A stretch of 64,000 nt of DNA from the NCBI GenBank assembly GCA_963821755.1, contig CAWGEX010000002.1:434001-498000 (forward strand). Direction: 5' to 3'. Origin of the DNA: Bog-473 sp963821755. GTDB lineage: Bacteria > Actinomycetota > Acidimicrobiia > Acidimicrobiales > RAAP-2. The position numbers and the translations under genes were made by a program. Below, piece after piece: positions 43,952-53,042 of the stretch. The notes under the pieces are model-generated. The model had not been told where the DNA came from, did no database searches, and worked only from the letters and a program-made list of their open reading frames with translations. The stretch's first letter is position 1, and each line of letters begins with the position of its first letter.

Positions 43952-45895
43952 GTGGTGCAGAGGACCCGTCATCTCACCGGAACAGCCAAGCCGGGACAAC
44001 CCAACGATCGACCGCCTGCACCTGCACCCCCTCCCCCACCACGGTGGCGGATGTGGCTCTTGCCGGTGGGCATCCTCATCACACTGGTCCTGCTCCTTAT
44101 CCCTCACATGTCGAACACGCCGAACAAGAGCTTCAGCTACTCGAAGTTCCTGTCCGAAGTCGATGCCGGCGACGTACATACGGCGTCGGTCAACCCCAGC
44201 GGCGCCATCACCGGGACGTTGAAGGGGGGCGATAACTACACCAGCCAGATCCCGACGGCCATCACCGACAACCAGCTGTTACCCACCCTGAGAGCCCACC
44301 ACGTAGATGTCACCGGCGTCGGACAAGGATCGGCTCTCCTTGTCGACCTCCTCTCGTTCCTGCCCTTCTTGTTGCTCATCGGTTTCTTCATCTGGATGGG
44401 ACGAAGAAGCGCGAGGCAACTCGCTGGAGGGATCAGGGGCATCGGGGGATCGAGAGCCAAGGTCTATGACGAGGACAAGCCCACGACCCGTTTCAGCGAC
44501 GTCGCCGGGTACGAGGGTGCCAAACGCGAGGTCGCTGAGGTGGTCGACTTTCTCAGCCACCCCGAGCGCTACGCACGGGCGGGCGCCATTGGACCCCGAG
44601 GGGTGCTGATGGTGGGCCCACCGGGAACTGGCAAAACCCTCATGGCCCGAGCGGTGGCCGGCGAGGCGGGCGTGCCCTTCTTGGCCCTCACCGGGTCGAG
44701 TTTCGTCGAGTTGTTCGTTGGGGTGGGGGCGTCCCGGGTCCGGGATCTCTTTGCGGACGCCCGCAAGCGCGCCCCGTCCATCATCTTCATCGATGAGGTA
44801 GATGCCATCGGCCAGCGCCGAGGTGGCTCGATTGTCTCCAACGACGAGCGGGAACAGACCCTCAACCAGCTCCTCGCCGAGATGGACGGCTTCGACCCAA
44901 CCACTGGCGTCGTCGTCATGGCCGCCACCAACCGACCCGAGGTGCTCGACCCTGCCCTGCTCCGACCGGGTCGCTTCGACCGCGAGGTGGAGATCCCCCT
45001 GCCCAACCAGGCCGAACGGGCCGCCATTCTGGCCGTGCACGTCGAGGGCAAGCGCCTGGCTCCCGACGTCGACTTCGACAACGTGGCCCGGGCCACCCCG
45101 GGTTTCTCGGGGGCGGATCTGGCGAATCTCATCAACGAGGCGGCCATCGTCGCCGTCCGTGACGACCGGGACGTCATCTTCGCCCGAGACATCGACGAGG
45201 CGAGGGACCGGGTTCTTCTCGGCCGCCGGGACGCCTCCAATGCCCTCCTCCCCGAGGAGAAGCACTCGGTGGCGGTCCACGAAGCCGGCCATGCGCTCGT
45301 CGCACTCCTGTCCGAGCACGCCGACCCGGTGGCCAAGATCACCATCCTGCCTGCCGGGCGTGCACTCGGAGTCACCGAACAGCTGCCCGTCGACGAGCGG
45401 CACCTGTACGCCGAGAGCTACCTCTTCGACTCCTTGGCCATCCGCCTGGGCGGCCGAGCCTCCGAGAATCTGGTGATAGGAGAGGCATCCACCGGGGCGG
45501 CCAACGACCTTGCCGGGGCCACCGAGCTGGCCATCAAGATGGTGAGGGAATGGGGATTGTCGCCCCTGTTGGGACCAATCGGGTACGGATCGGACCAGCC
45601 CTCGTACTTGAGCGGCCCCCCATTCGGCCAGGAACGACCCTATGCCGAGGGCACGCAGCAGGTCATCGACCAAGAGGTCAGCCGCCTGCTCTCTGAGGCC
45701 GAGGACAAGGCGCGGCGACTGCTCAGCGATAATCGAGACGCCCTGGATGCCGTTATCGCCGCCCTCCTCGAGAAGGAGACGATCTCAGGAGAGGAGCTCA
45801 CCGACGTCGTCCGTCAAGTTCGCAGCGCTGGAGAAGTGAGCCCGTCTGGGGTTCATGCCTCCTCCCCCAACTCGCCAACGGGTTTGCGTACATAA
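43952..45895 (+). CDS. FtsH-like ATP-dependent zinc metalloprotease
   Basis: 647 residues from GTG 43952, preferred because AAGGGAG lies 7 nt upstream; an ATG frame starts at 43883. One N-terminal transmembrane segment (MWLLPVGILITLVLLLIP), a periplasmic FtsH-ext domain (KSFSYSKFLSEVDAGDV), and a second segment (LLSFLPFLLLIGFFIW). AAA domain: GPPGTGKT Walker A, IIFIDEVDAIG Walker B, RPGRFDR second region of homology. Zinc protease: HEAGHALVALL. FtsH degrades membrane and damaged cytosolic proteins. Its island location suggests an accessory copy. It is divergent from queD with a 197-nt gap. Confidence 0.9.
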   Translation: MVQRTRHLTGTAKPGQPNDRPPAPAPPPPPRWRMWLLPVGILITLVLLLIPHMSNTPNKSFSYSKFLSEVDAGDVHTASVNPSGAITGTLKGGDNYTSQIPTAITDNQLLPTLRAHHVDVTGVGQGSALLVDLLSFLPFLLLIGFFIWMGRRSARQLAGGIRGIGGSRAKVYDEDKPTTRFSDVAGYEGAKREVAEVVDFLSHPERYARAGAIGPRGVLMVGPPGTGKTLMARAVAGEAGVPFLALTGSSFVELFVGVGASRVRDLFADARKRAPSIIFIDEVDAIGQRRGGSIVSNDEREQTLNQLLAEMDGFDPTTGVVVMAATNRPEVLDPALLRPGRFDREVEIPLPNQAERAAILAVHVEGKRLAPDVDFDNVARATPGFSGADLANLINEAAIVAVRDDRDVIFARDIDEARDRVLLGRRDASNALLPEEKHSVAVHEAGHALVALLSEHADPVAKITILPAGRALGVTEQLPVDERHLYAESYLFDSLAIRLGGRASENLVIGEASTGAANDLAGATELAIKMVREWGLSPLLGPIGYGSDQPSYLSGPPFGQERPYAEGTQQVIDQEVSRLLSEAEDKARRLLSDNRDALDAVIAALLEKETISGEELTDVVRQVRSAGEVSPSGVHASSPNSPTGLRT

Positions 45896-46047
45896 GCGCA
45901 GGCCAGAGGGGAGGCCGACCGGGCCGGTGAGTATGAGACGAGGGGCGGAGCAAAACGGGCGACTCAGTCCGAGCGGGAAATGAAAGTAGGTCGTTGGGCG
46001 TTGCAGTGTTTGGGGTGGGGGTGTTGATGATTGGAGAAGGAGGCCAC

Positions 46048-46521
46048 GTGACCGACAGATACCGCAAGGATCCTGGAGCGATTTCCCAGCTGACCGCCAG
46101 GCAGCGTGAGGTTACCCAAGAGGGCGGCACCGAGCCAGCCTTCGACAACGAGTTCTGGGACAAGAAAGATGCGGGGATTTATGTCGACGTGGTGTCGGGT
46201 GAGCCCCTCTTCGCCTCGAAGCAGAAGTTTGACAGTGGGTGCGGATGGCCAAGCTTTACGGTGCCGCTAGAGCCGGCGAATGTCACGGAGAACGAAGATC
46301 GGAGCCATGGGATGACAAGGACCGAGGTTCGCTCGACGCACGGTGATAGTCACCTCGGCCACGTCTTTGATGATGGCCCCGCCGAGGAAGGTGGACTGCG
46401 CTACTGCATCAACTCAGCCGCCCTTCGCTTCGTCCCTTATGAGAACCTCGAGGCAGAGGGATACGGCGAGTATCGGAAGGTCCTCGACGGACACCTGGCA
46501 CAGAAGGACGTGGACCAATGA
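46048..46521 (+). CDS. msrB: Peptide-methionine (R)-S-oxide reductase MsrB
   Basis: MsrB reduces R-methionine sulfoxide in proteins. From GTG 46048, with GGAGAAGGAGG upstream, it has 157 residues: EPAFDNEFWDKKDAGIYVDVVSGEPLFASKQKFDSGCGWPSFTVPL, RTEVRSTHGDSHLGHVFDDGP and GLRYCINSAALRFVPYENL. The catalytic Cys is in RYCIN; the GCGWPSF Cys is a candidate resolving residue. The CxxC pairs of the zinc form are absent. A longer start at 45994 is less likely. Confidence 0.92.
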   Translation: MTDRYRKDPGAISQLTARQREVTQEGGTEPAFDNEFWDKKDAGIYVDVVSGEPLFASKQKFDSGCGWPSFTVPLEPANVTENEDRSHGMTRTEVRSTHGDSHLGHVFDDGPAEEGGLRYCINSAALRFVPYENLEAEGYGEYRKVLDGHLAQKDVDQ

Positions 46522-46605
46522 GTGCCACGACAGCTCTAGGCGAGACCGTGTCCTCGAGTACATCTCGCCCGGCAGATTGATCGTTGCCGCGACCCGGGAC
46601 TTGGC

Positions 46606-47160
46606 ATGGACTCATTACAAACGGCACCTGTACCCCCCAACCACACCCCTGAGGGTGGCGTGTTGGTGGGGGACGAGAACGCCCGGCGACGCCTCCTTCT
46701 GTTCGAAGACCCACAATGCCCGTATTGCCGACAATTCGAGGCAGCCTCCGGGGACCTCCTACGCCGCGAAGTCGCAAAAGGAGATGTGGCGGTCGAATAC
46801 CGGATGCGATGTTTCCTCGGCGTTGAGTCGGTTCGAGCGGACAACGCCTTGGCCCTCGCCGCAGAGTTCGGTCGGTTCGACGAGCTCCGCCGTGAGATAT
46901 TCGCGGCGCAACCGCCCGAGAATAGCGGCGGCTTCACCGTCGGCGACCTGACCGAACTGGGCCGGCGAGCCGGCCTGAACAGCCCCGACTACGTTAGCGG
47001 CCTCAGTGAAGGACGATACGAAGCGTGGGTGGTCGACATCGACCAAGCCTTTCAGAAACAGGATCCACGAGGGACGCCAGCTGCCCTGCTTGATGGGTTG
47101 GAGGTGAACCAGCGGTCACTGTTCGATCCCGACTCGCTTGAATCCTTGCTGCGCGCTTGA
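46606..47160 (+). CDS. DsbA-like thioredoxin-fold protein
   Basis: 184 residues. LLLFEDPQCPYCRQFEAASGDLL carries the CPYC redox motif typical of DsbA/DSBA-like proteins, with a long helical insert and GTPAALLDGLEVN giving the cis-Pro loop. There is no signal peptide, so it may act in the cytoplasm or use another start. It is related to the DSBA-like domain (DsbA/FrnE) family with roles in thiol exchange. It follows msrB by 84 nt in the same direction and could share a transcript, which fits a redox-repair role. Confidence 0.85.
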   Translation: MDSLQTAPVPPNHTPEGGVLVGDENARRRLLLFEDPQCPYCRQFEAASGDLLRREVAKGDVAVEYRMRCFLGVESVRADNALALAAEFGRFDELRREIFAAQPPENSGGFTVGDLTELGRRAGLNSPDYVSGLSEGRYEAWVVDIDQAFQKQDPRGTPAALLDGLEVNQRSLFDPDSLESLLRA

Positions 47161-47228
47161 AGGCCGGCCACATCGGCCAACCGCCTCAGTGCGTGGACCC
47201 ACGCATCAGCTGGCGTCCCTTTGGCGCG

Positions 47229-47861
47229 TTAGGCCCAGACTGGTGCGATGCGTCGGTTGTAGTCGCGCCCACCGACGCGAACGATGACAAAGAGCACGGG
47301 TGGTGGGAGCTCCCGCCGCAAGCCAGATTTGGCGTCGGGATCTGCACCGTCGAGCAGCCATGTGAAGAAGGTTCCCGTATTTCCCTTGTGGGCCTTGCGC
47401 ACTGCCTTCTGTGCGGCCTTCATCTGGGGCGAAGCCAGGTGTGCCGCCGCGATCGGTTCCAGGTCTCGTTCTTCGTGGTCAAGATGGCTCAGAATGACAC
47501 CCCCGAGGTCGGTGATCGTGGAGTGCGCAGTCGAGGCGTTCTCCTCGCTTGGGCCGGCGTGAAAGGCCCGCATGGCAGCGTCGGCCGCATCGAGCGCGCT
47601 CAGCATTTGGGCATGTTCACTCTCAAGTTCGCCCATGAGTGCTTCGGTGGCGCCGAGTTGGCGGAGTCCGGGCCAGAAGATGGTTTCCTCATCCTCGTGA
47701 TGATGGTGGAGTTGATAGGAGAAGTTGTTCCAAGCTCCTTCGAGCTGGTCCGCCCGAGTCCGTGATCCGGCCGGGAAGCCACCGAGCGCATCGTCGAAGC
47801 GGTCGAGGTCGCGGCGGAACGCTGCGTGGATGACGGTATTCATTGTCTTGTGCTCGGTCAT
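47229..47861 (-). CDS. Hemerythrin-domain protein
   Basis: 210 residues from ATG 47861 (MTEHKTMNTVIHAAFRRD), with AAGGAATG just upstream; a longer frame starts at 47924. The di-iron hemerythrin-like four-helix bundle shows HAAFRRDLDRFD, SYQLHHHHEDEETIFWPGL, ESEHAQMLSALDAADAAM and HLDHEERDLEPIAAAHLA. The His/Glu set for the iron site is present. The C-terminus ends with a basic tail. In actinobacteria such proteins are linked to oxygen, iron or oxidative stress sensing, matching the neighbouring msrB and DsbA-like genes. Confidence 0.85.
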   Translation of the reverse strand: MTEHKTMNTVIHAAFRRDLDRFDDALGGFPAGSRTRADQLEGAWNNFSYQLHHHHEDEETIFWPGLRQLGATEALMGELESEHAQMLSALDAADAAMRAFHAGPSEENASTAHSTITDLGGVILSHLDHEERDLEPIAAAHLASPQMKAAQKAVRKAHKGNTGTFFTWLLDGADPDAKSGLRRELPPPVLFVIVRVGGRDYNRRIAPVWA

Positions 47862-48274
47862 TTCATTCCTTCTTATCGATGCGGAAGGTTCTCGATGCGG
47901 AGGGCCGTGCGGACACCTTTCCACGCCTCACTGTCCGCAGTCCACCAATAGCTCCCGTGATTTGGGTTGCAGCCAGCAATGGGGTGTCCGCCTCCGCAAC
48001 GCACGTCAGGCAACGAAGGTGCAAACGGAGGAGCAGGCAGGACGCAGTGGCAGCATCGGAGTCGTGTGTGGCGTTTGGTCCGCACAGTGTGACCCGTGAG
48101 GGTTGATTGCCTACCGTCTGCGTGCAATGCCCGCATGCCCGACAGGGATATCAGACACGAACCGCCAGCACCGGCCCTCCTCAGCAATATCCCGGGAGCA
48201 CCCTGGCTCACCATCCTCGAGCCGGCGGGAGCAAGGCGGATCCAAGTGATGAGCGATGACAAGGTCCCCGAGAG
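47862..48274. other. Region without intact gene, one gene remnant
   Basis: On the minus strand about 48111-48200 reads AEEGRCWRFVSDIPVGHAGIARRR then stop; the EGRCWR-V-PVGH pattern recurs at 33.6 kb. Nothing else is supported; the first part next to the hemerythrin gene probably holds its promoter. Confidence 0.5.
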
Positions 48275-48463
48275 TTATTCTTGCGCTTCGTCTTCTTCTT
48301 CTTTGGCAGCGAGACTGATCGCTACCAAGATGAGATTGGACGCAGCGATTGAGACTTGGGCATGGGCCTGTGTGGCCCTGTAGTCGCCGACCTTGATTGC
48401 CTGCTCTAAGTTCCACTCGGCGCTTTCCAGGTACCGTGCGATCTTCTCAGTGTCTAGTGCCAT
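48275..48463 (-). CDS. Small hypothetical protein
   Basis: 62 residues from ATG 48463 (MALDTEKIARYLESAEWNLEQAI), with AGGGGAC upstream. It is amphipathic and helical, with a hydrophobic middle (ASNLILVAISLAA) and an acidic tail (KEEEDEAQE). No family recognised. The upstream in-frame extension to 48547 lacks support. Confidence 0.5.
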   Translation of the reverse strand: MALDTEKIARYLESAEWNLEQAIKVGDYRATQAHAQVSIAASNLILVAISLAAKEEEDEAQE

Positions 48464-49084
48464 GGTGTGTCCCCTAGGCCCTTGCCGGCCCGCCTCAACG
48501 TCTGCCTCTCGTAACGCTGACTCCCGAAATGACCCGGCGTCGGGCACGCTAAGCCGTTCGGGGTACGACTGAATCCCGCCAGGATGGTAGGCATCCTCCG
48601 TCCCTGCGCTGTCCCTTTGGTGCTTGGGACGGATGGGCTATTCGCTGACCAACTCGAGCAGGTTCCCTCCCGCTGTTGTCGACCTTCTGACTGCCAACGC
48701 TGGGTCCGTGAGCTGGGCCCCGAGCCACGAGTCCCCACCGGTAGAACTTGAGGGTCCAGGTGCCTCTAATTCCAGCGGCGCATACGGCGTGACTAGACAG
48801 CGGGCCGCCATGCCAACCGTCGAAGGCAGTCAGGAGGTGCGCGGGGTTCAGGGCCCATCGCCTTCACCAACCAATTCGAGTGCATCTTGGTGGTCCCCCA
48901 GACCACCACAGTGAGAGTCGATGCGCGCTCTGCTCCGGTGTTCGTCGCTGGGAATCAGTTGGCCGTTGCTACGAACTTCCGGCTCCGCCGAAAGCAATCC
49001 ACGCCCTTTGATCGGTCGGTCATTCGGTCCGCCTGATCACGGCAAGGACCGCGGCGTCGTCGCTTCGGACTGAATCGTCCGCAT
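48464..49084. other. Intergenic region containing the third att copy
   Basis: About 620 nt without a supported gene. The only recognised element is the degenerate tRNA-Ala 3' end at 48825-48870, with the string CCAACCGTCGAAG immediately before it. Confidence 0.5.
48825..48870 (+). repeat. att-type repeat, copy 3 (degenerate tRNA-Ala 3' half)
   Basis: GGCAGTCAGGAGGT matches exactly. Aligned over 46 positions there are five substitutions and one inserted base relative to tRNA-Ala. It is clearly homologous but decayed, the expected right end of an older insertion. It bounds the second island segment (about 18.9 kb). Confidence 0.85.
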
Positions 49085-49381
49085 TTGATGTGCCTGCCCG
49101 ATCACGTGCTGGGCTCGACTCGAGGGCGCGTTGATCACGAAGGTGTCACAAAGGTGTCATCCACCAACTCTCTCACTCGTTTCCGTTACTACCATCGCAC
49201 CGTGGGGAACGAGAAGCAGTTTGAAACAGAGTCGGTCGTGTGCGGCGGAAGAGGTCGAAAAGAGACCGATGTCTCCGAAGTCATTGAAGAGAAAACGAAA
49301 GAGGGGTGGCGCCTTCATTCTTCAGAGAAGTTGGCAAACGGCAGGACGCGACTGACCTTTCGTCGACCGATAGTTCGTTGA
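49085..49381 (+). CDS. Small hypothetical protein, DUF4177-like tail
   Basis: 98 residues if started at ATG 49085. The conserved-looking part is the end: KQFETESVVCGGRGRKET, EVIEEKTKEGWRLHSSEKLANGRTRLTFRRP, a pattern (helix, GW, beta, beta) like DUF4177. A GTG at 49202 would give a shorter 59-residue form covering just that part. Function unknown; single domain, soluble. Confidence 0.5.
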   Translation: MMCLPDHVLGSTRGRVDHEGVTKVSSTNSLTRFRYYHRTVGNEKQFETESVVCGGRGRKETDVSEVIEEKTKEGWRLHSSEKLANGRTRLTFRRPIVR

Positions 49382-49621
49382 CATTGCCTGGCAAACTCAC
49401 TGTCGCCCAGCCGGCCGTGCCCTGTTCACCACGCCAGTCGACCGGGTGGCGCACCGGATGCTGCGCTTGACCCGTCAGATGGGACCCCCGTGCCTCGGGG
49501 GGCCGCGGCGAGTTCGCCCGTCCTATTGCTTCATCACGAGCGACATTTATTTCCAGTGTCCTGCGCCTCCCCACTGTCTACAGTTACCGCCAGGAGCAGG
49601 GCCTATGTCGGTGGAGGAAGC

Positions 49622-49906
49622 GTGCAACCAGGGTCGATACGTGCCGTTGAGTATGAGATTCTCTCGTCCAATCAGGCGGACAGTATTGGGCTGACGCCGA
49701 GCAAGCTGAGAAACGAGCTTGGCGGGCTCTCCCAGCTCGGGGTGCTGAGATGCGTGGATCACCAATCAAGGAAGCTCACCGTCATCGGTGATGCTCGGCA
49801 TGTGCGGAAATTGATCGCCAATGGTCAAGCGAGTGATCCCGACGGGTTGAATCTCAACAAGCAGGTTTTCCCCGTGGTGATGGCAGGTTGGCGCACCTCG
49901 ACGTGA
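49622..49906 (+). CDS. Hypothetical protein
   Basis: 94 residues from GTG 49622 (VQPGSIRAVEYEILSSNQ); an upstream ATG at 49490 in the same frame has poor coding character. SIGLTPSKLRNELGGLSQLGVLRCVD looks like a winged-helix core, followed by DARHVRKLIANG. It might be a small DNA-binding protein; no family is recognised. Confidence 0.4.
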   Translation: MQPGSIRAVEYEILSSNQADSIGLTPSKLRNELGGLSQLGVLRCVDHQSRKLTVIGDARHVRKLIANGQASDPDGLNLNKQVFPVVMAGWRTST

Positions 49907-50041
49907 ACTGAGAACTCGGCTCGGACCGAAGAACGGTTGGCCAGTCGATCGTGGCGGTTCCTTTGACCTCGCGATTGCGGAGCTCTCTTTTAGCAAACCC
50001 CGACACGGACGGCTGCGTCTGAGGTCTTCGTAGACGGGAGT

Positions 50042-50467
50042 TCATCCCACGTGGGGATGGCCGAAGTGGAGCGGCGCATGCCGGAAGATGACCGTTCCGA
50101 GGAGTTCGTTCGACGGCGTCTCCGAGACGACCACGGCGAGTTGACCCGAAGGTTGGCCCAGCGGTCGATTGACGCTGTCCCTGGTGAACTGACCCACGTA
50201 GGCGGCCACACACACCTTTTGCTGGGCTTTTGAGGACAGTGACAGGTCACGAGAGAGATTGGGTGCTCTCTTGTGCAGTGACGATTCGCTATAGAGCTGA
50301 ATCCCAACGAGACGACCCTTCCCGTGCACTGCATGGGAAGCGATGGGTAAGGCCAGGTAACACGAACTGTCTGTCGTGCCGAGGCTGCTCCGGGACGAGG
50401 TGCAACCGGCCAGCACGGATGTCAACAGAAGTGTCCCAGCCAAGAGAACCCCCAGCCGGCGCATCAC
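50042..50467 (-). CDS. Putative lipoprotein
   Basis: 141 residues. The signal RRLGVLLAGTLLLTSVLAGC ends in a lipobox (VLAGC), so the mature protein is a membrane-anchored lipoprotein starting CTSSRSSLG. The mature part (about 120 residues) has no recognised fold. Its ATG overlaps the stop of the upstream membrane-protein gene by 4 nt, so the two are one transcript and may act together at the cell envelope. Confidence 0.75.
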   Translation of the reverse strand: MMRRLGVLLAGTLLLTSVLAGCTSSRSSLGTTDSSCYLALPIASHAVHGKGRLVGIQLYSESSLHKRAPNLSRDLSLSSKAQQKVCVAAYVGQFTRDSVNRPLGQPSGQLAVVVSETPSNELLGTVIFRHAPLHFGHPHVG

Positions 50468-51645
50468 GATCCCACCGCCGGTGGAGCGCTAAGAGGCCGC
50501 GAAAATGACTCGTCAAGGGTCGCGTCATGACCTATTCCGGCTTTGGCCGGGGTCGACAGTGCTTCTCGGCTCCACCGTCCCATCCGAACCTCGAGCGCCA
50601 ACTCTCCCAAGAGAATCCAACCGACGACAAGGACCAACCAGAAGCTAATGAACCGGTACATCAACACGGCGTCAACTGTTGTCACCTGAGATCCACCGAA
50701 TGCCACCAACGCGATGGTGATGCTGCCCTCTACGGCACCAAGTCCACCGGGAGTGATGGGCAAAGTGGCAGCCAACTGTCCCGCCCCGTAGGCCAGCAAG
50801 AGTCCTTTCCAGGGAACGCTCGATCCCACCGCCAGGAACATCATGGCGAAACAGGCGCAGTCGAGCAACCAGTTGCTGGCACCCCAAAGCACGATACCGA
50901 TGATCTGTCGCCATCCAAGTCGTACCGAAGTGATCCAATGCAGCAATTGTTTCACCTGAGCCTCGGCGTTTCCCCGTGGCCGACCGATCAGCGCCTGGGA
51001 CGCTCGGACCGACCACGCGACGAGAACAGCCAGGGGCCGTTCATAGACGAACAGGGCGCCGATCAGAACGATGACAAGGAGCGAACCCACCATGACGGGA
51101 ATGAGGTCAAGGGTTGCCCCTTCGTCGGTGGCCAACGCCAGGCCGGCGGTGGCCACCAAGGACAGGGAAACGATGGAGGCAACGATCGTGCCCGCCATCG
51201 ACCAGGCGGCCAACGTGCTGTCGGCACCGAAGCGGCGAAACCACCGAAAGCTGTAAACGGTCGAGACGGCGCCGCCTCCCGGTAGGGAATTCATCAGTGC
51301 CTGCGAAGAAACGGTCGTCTTCAACAGCGTCCACTTGGGGGCAGCGAGGCCCCCGCTCCTCAAGATTGCATGCTGCATGGCGGCGAAGCAGACGAATGAG
51401 CCGAACTCGGCGAGCAGAGCAGGCAGCACCCACCACCAGTTGAGAGTGTCGAACACGTGTGAGAGCCCACTGAGTTCATCGGTGTGCGAGGAGAGCACCC
51501 ACAACGAGACGGCCAAGAGCCCGAGGGCCAACAGGTATTTCAAGACCGGCCAGGACCGGCGTATGAACAGCCTCGACGCCTGAAGCCCGCGCGAGGCCCG
51601 TCTCGCCGCTGTCACAGGTGGGTGCTCTGATGCCTGAGCAGCCAT
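50464..51645 (-). CDS. Lysylphosphatidylglycerol synthase TM region (UPF0104/YbhN) family protein
   Basis: 393 residues, strongly hydrophobic. About eight to nine transmembrane segments start at WPVLKYLLALGLLAVSLWVLS, and the family signatures NSLPGGGAVSTVYSFRWFRRFGAD and LPITPGGLGAVEGSITIAL are visible. These flippase-like domains occur alone or attached to aminoacyl-phospholipid synthases; no catalytic domain is attached here. Roles range from phospholipid/isoprenoid flipping to unknown. It is coupled to the lipoprotein gene downstream. Confidence 0.85.
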   Translation of the reverse strand: MAAQASEHPPVTAARRASRGLQASRLFIRRSWPVLKYLLALGLLAVSLWVLSSHTDELSGLSHVFDTLNWWWVLPALLAEFGSFVCFAAMQHAILRSGGLAAPKWTLLKTTVSSQALMNSLPGGGAVSTVYSFRWFRRFGADSTLAAWSMAGTIVASIVSLSLVATAGLALATDEGATLDLIPVMVGSLLVIVLIGALFVYERPLAVLVAWSVRASQALIGRPRGNAEAQVKQLLHWITSVRLGWRQIIGIVLWGASNWLLDCACFAMMFLAVGSSVPWKGLLLAYGAGQLAATLPITPGGLGAVEGSITIALVAFGGSQVTTVDAVLMYRFISFWLVLVVGWILLGELALEVRMGRWSREALSTPAKAGIGHDATLDESFSRPLSAPPAVGS

Positions 51646-51775
51646 GTCACAGGTTTAGCGCAATGCCTCTGATCGTCTGGTCATATCAAATCCTCAGCTC
51701 TGTCGAAATGGACCTGAGGTCACCAGTATCCGCCAGGACGTCGATGTTCCACCGACCGGGGCAGCGACCGCAAGG

Positions 51776-52162
51776 ATGAGTTACCGTTTAGGTGTGGTCG
51801 AGATCGAGCGACACGAGGATGCGCAGTGGGCCATGATCTCGATCAATCCTGAGAAGGGCGAGCCCGCCACCGGCTGGGTGCTTGACATTTTCGGCGATGG
51901 TGAGCGCCTCATTCAGAAGGTGGTGGAACTCGATGAGCCGCAGAGCCGCGAGCAGTGCGTCTTGGACGCCAAGCAGGCCCTATCGGCGCACTACAGCGTG
52001 TCGGACGCCGACCCACCGCCGTCGGCTCGCGCAGAACGCAGATGGTGGCTAACTCCTCAGGAGGATCCGAGCAACCTCGAGACTGATGGCACAGTTCAGG
52101 ACGGTGAGGAGTGGACAGGCGGCATCATGTCACAGAGGTTTCCGACAAAACCTGTGTATTGA
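51776..52162 (+). CDS. Hypothetical protein, 128 residues
   Basis: Begins MSYRLGVVEIERHEDAQWAMISIN, a beta-rich start, continues GWVLDIFGDGERLIQKVVELDEPQSREQCVLDAKQALSAHY and then a hydrophilic tail rich in Asp, Glu and Trp (ERRWWLTPQEDP). Good coding character. No family recognised, no signal or membrane segment. It ends 20 nt before the convergent methyltransferase. Confidence 0.55.
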   Translation: MSYRLGVVEIERHEDAQWAMISINPEKGEPATGWVLDIFGDGERLIQKVVELDEPQSREQCVLDAKQALSAHYSVSDADPPPSARAERRWWLTPQEDPSNLETDGTVQDGEEWTGGIMSQRFPTKPVY

Positions 52163-52182
52163 CTCACCAAGCGCGGGGATCG

Positions 52183-52908
52183 CTATGAATCGATTCGGCG
52201 GGCGCTCACGAGCATAAGTCGAGGAATGGTGGCCGCATTGGCGAAGCCACCGGTTTCGAGCAGGACCACTGGCGGTGGCGCGGGTTCCACCATGTCATCT
52301 ATGAGCAATCCCTCTTCGCCCATGGCGCGGACGTAACGGCTGAGCGGTCGGTGAGCGAACTGGAATTGAACCCCAGGCGCGACCTGGTCAATCGCAACGT
52401 CGTCACGCAAATATTGCCCGATCTTCCAGAACTGCTCGCCTTGGCCCTCGTCATCCACCCAGCCGCTGCCCGGGGCCTGGAGGAGTGGATGTACGAGGAA
52501 CAAGAGGAATCGTCCCCCGGGTGCGAGCACGCGGGCGATCTCTCCGATGGCCAGCTCAAAAGGGTCCACATGTTCGAGCGCCATGCACACCACCACCGAG
52601 TCGAAGGCCGCTTCTCGGTACGGGAGTTGCTCGGCCCTCGCTTGCACATAGCAAGCCGATCCGCCGCGAGCGTGAGCGACGCGGATCTGCGACCGTACGG
52701 GGTCGACCCCTACCGCGGCTGCTCCGAGCCGGGCGATGCAACGAGTGACCTGGCCTTCCCCGCATCCAACGTCAAGAACTCGTTTCGAACCCCGCAGGCG
52801 ATGTGCAACCAGGGGAAGTACCTGTTCTTCGTACTCGGGGTCGGCTCCTTCGGTGTAGGCCCTTTGCCACCACTCCGAATGTTGTTCCCACAGCGATTCG
52901 CCGAGCAT
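52183..52908 (-). CDS. Class I SAM-dependent methyltransferase
   Basis: 241 residues from ATG 52908 (MLGESLWEQHSEWWQRAYTEG); a longer frame to 52998 is not convincing. Motif I is KRVLDVGCGEGQVTRCIARLG, the acidic post-I is AVGVDPVR, and motif II/III is FDSVVVCMALEHVDPFELAIGEIARVLAPGGRFLLFLVHPL. The fold is that of UbiE-like small-molecule methyltransferases. It is divergent from the CoA-transferase gene. Substrate unknown. Confidence 0.85.
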   Translation of the reverse strand: MLGESLWEQHSEWWQRAYTEGADPEYEEQVLPLVAHRLRGSKRVLDVGCGEGQVTRCIARLGAAAVGVDPVRSQIRVAHARGGSACYVQARAEQLPYREAAFDSVVVCMALEHVDPFELAIGEIARVLAPGGRFLLFLVHPLLQAPGSGWVDDEGQGEQFWKIGQYLRDDVAIDQVAPGVQFQFAHRPLSRYVRAMGEEGLLIDDMVEPAPPPVVLLETGGFANAATIPRLMLVSARRIDS

Positions 52909-53042
52909 CGAGCGAGGATAACGCCGGTGCCGCGTCGAGCCGACGCAGGCGGTCATGCGTCGTTTCCTCCACAGCTTCGGTCGAGTGATTCGTTCCACAT
53001 CTGTGAAAATTGGAAAATTGGTGGTGCTCTAGGCTGGCGACC

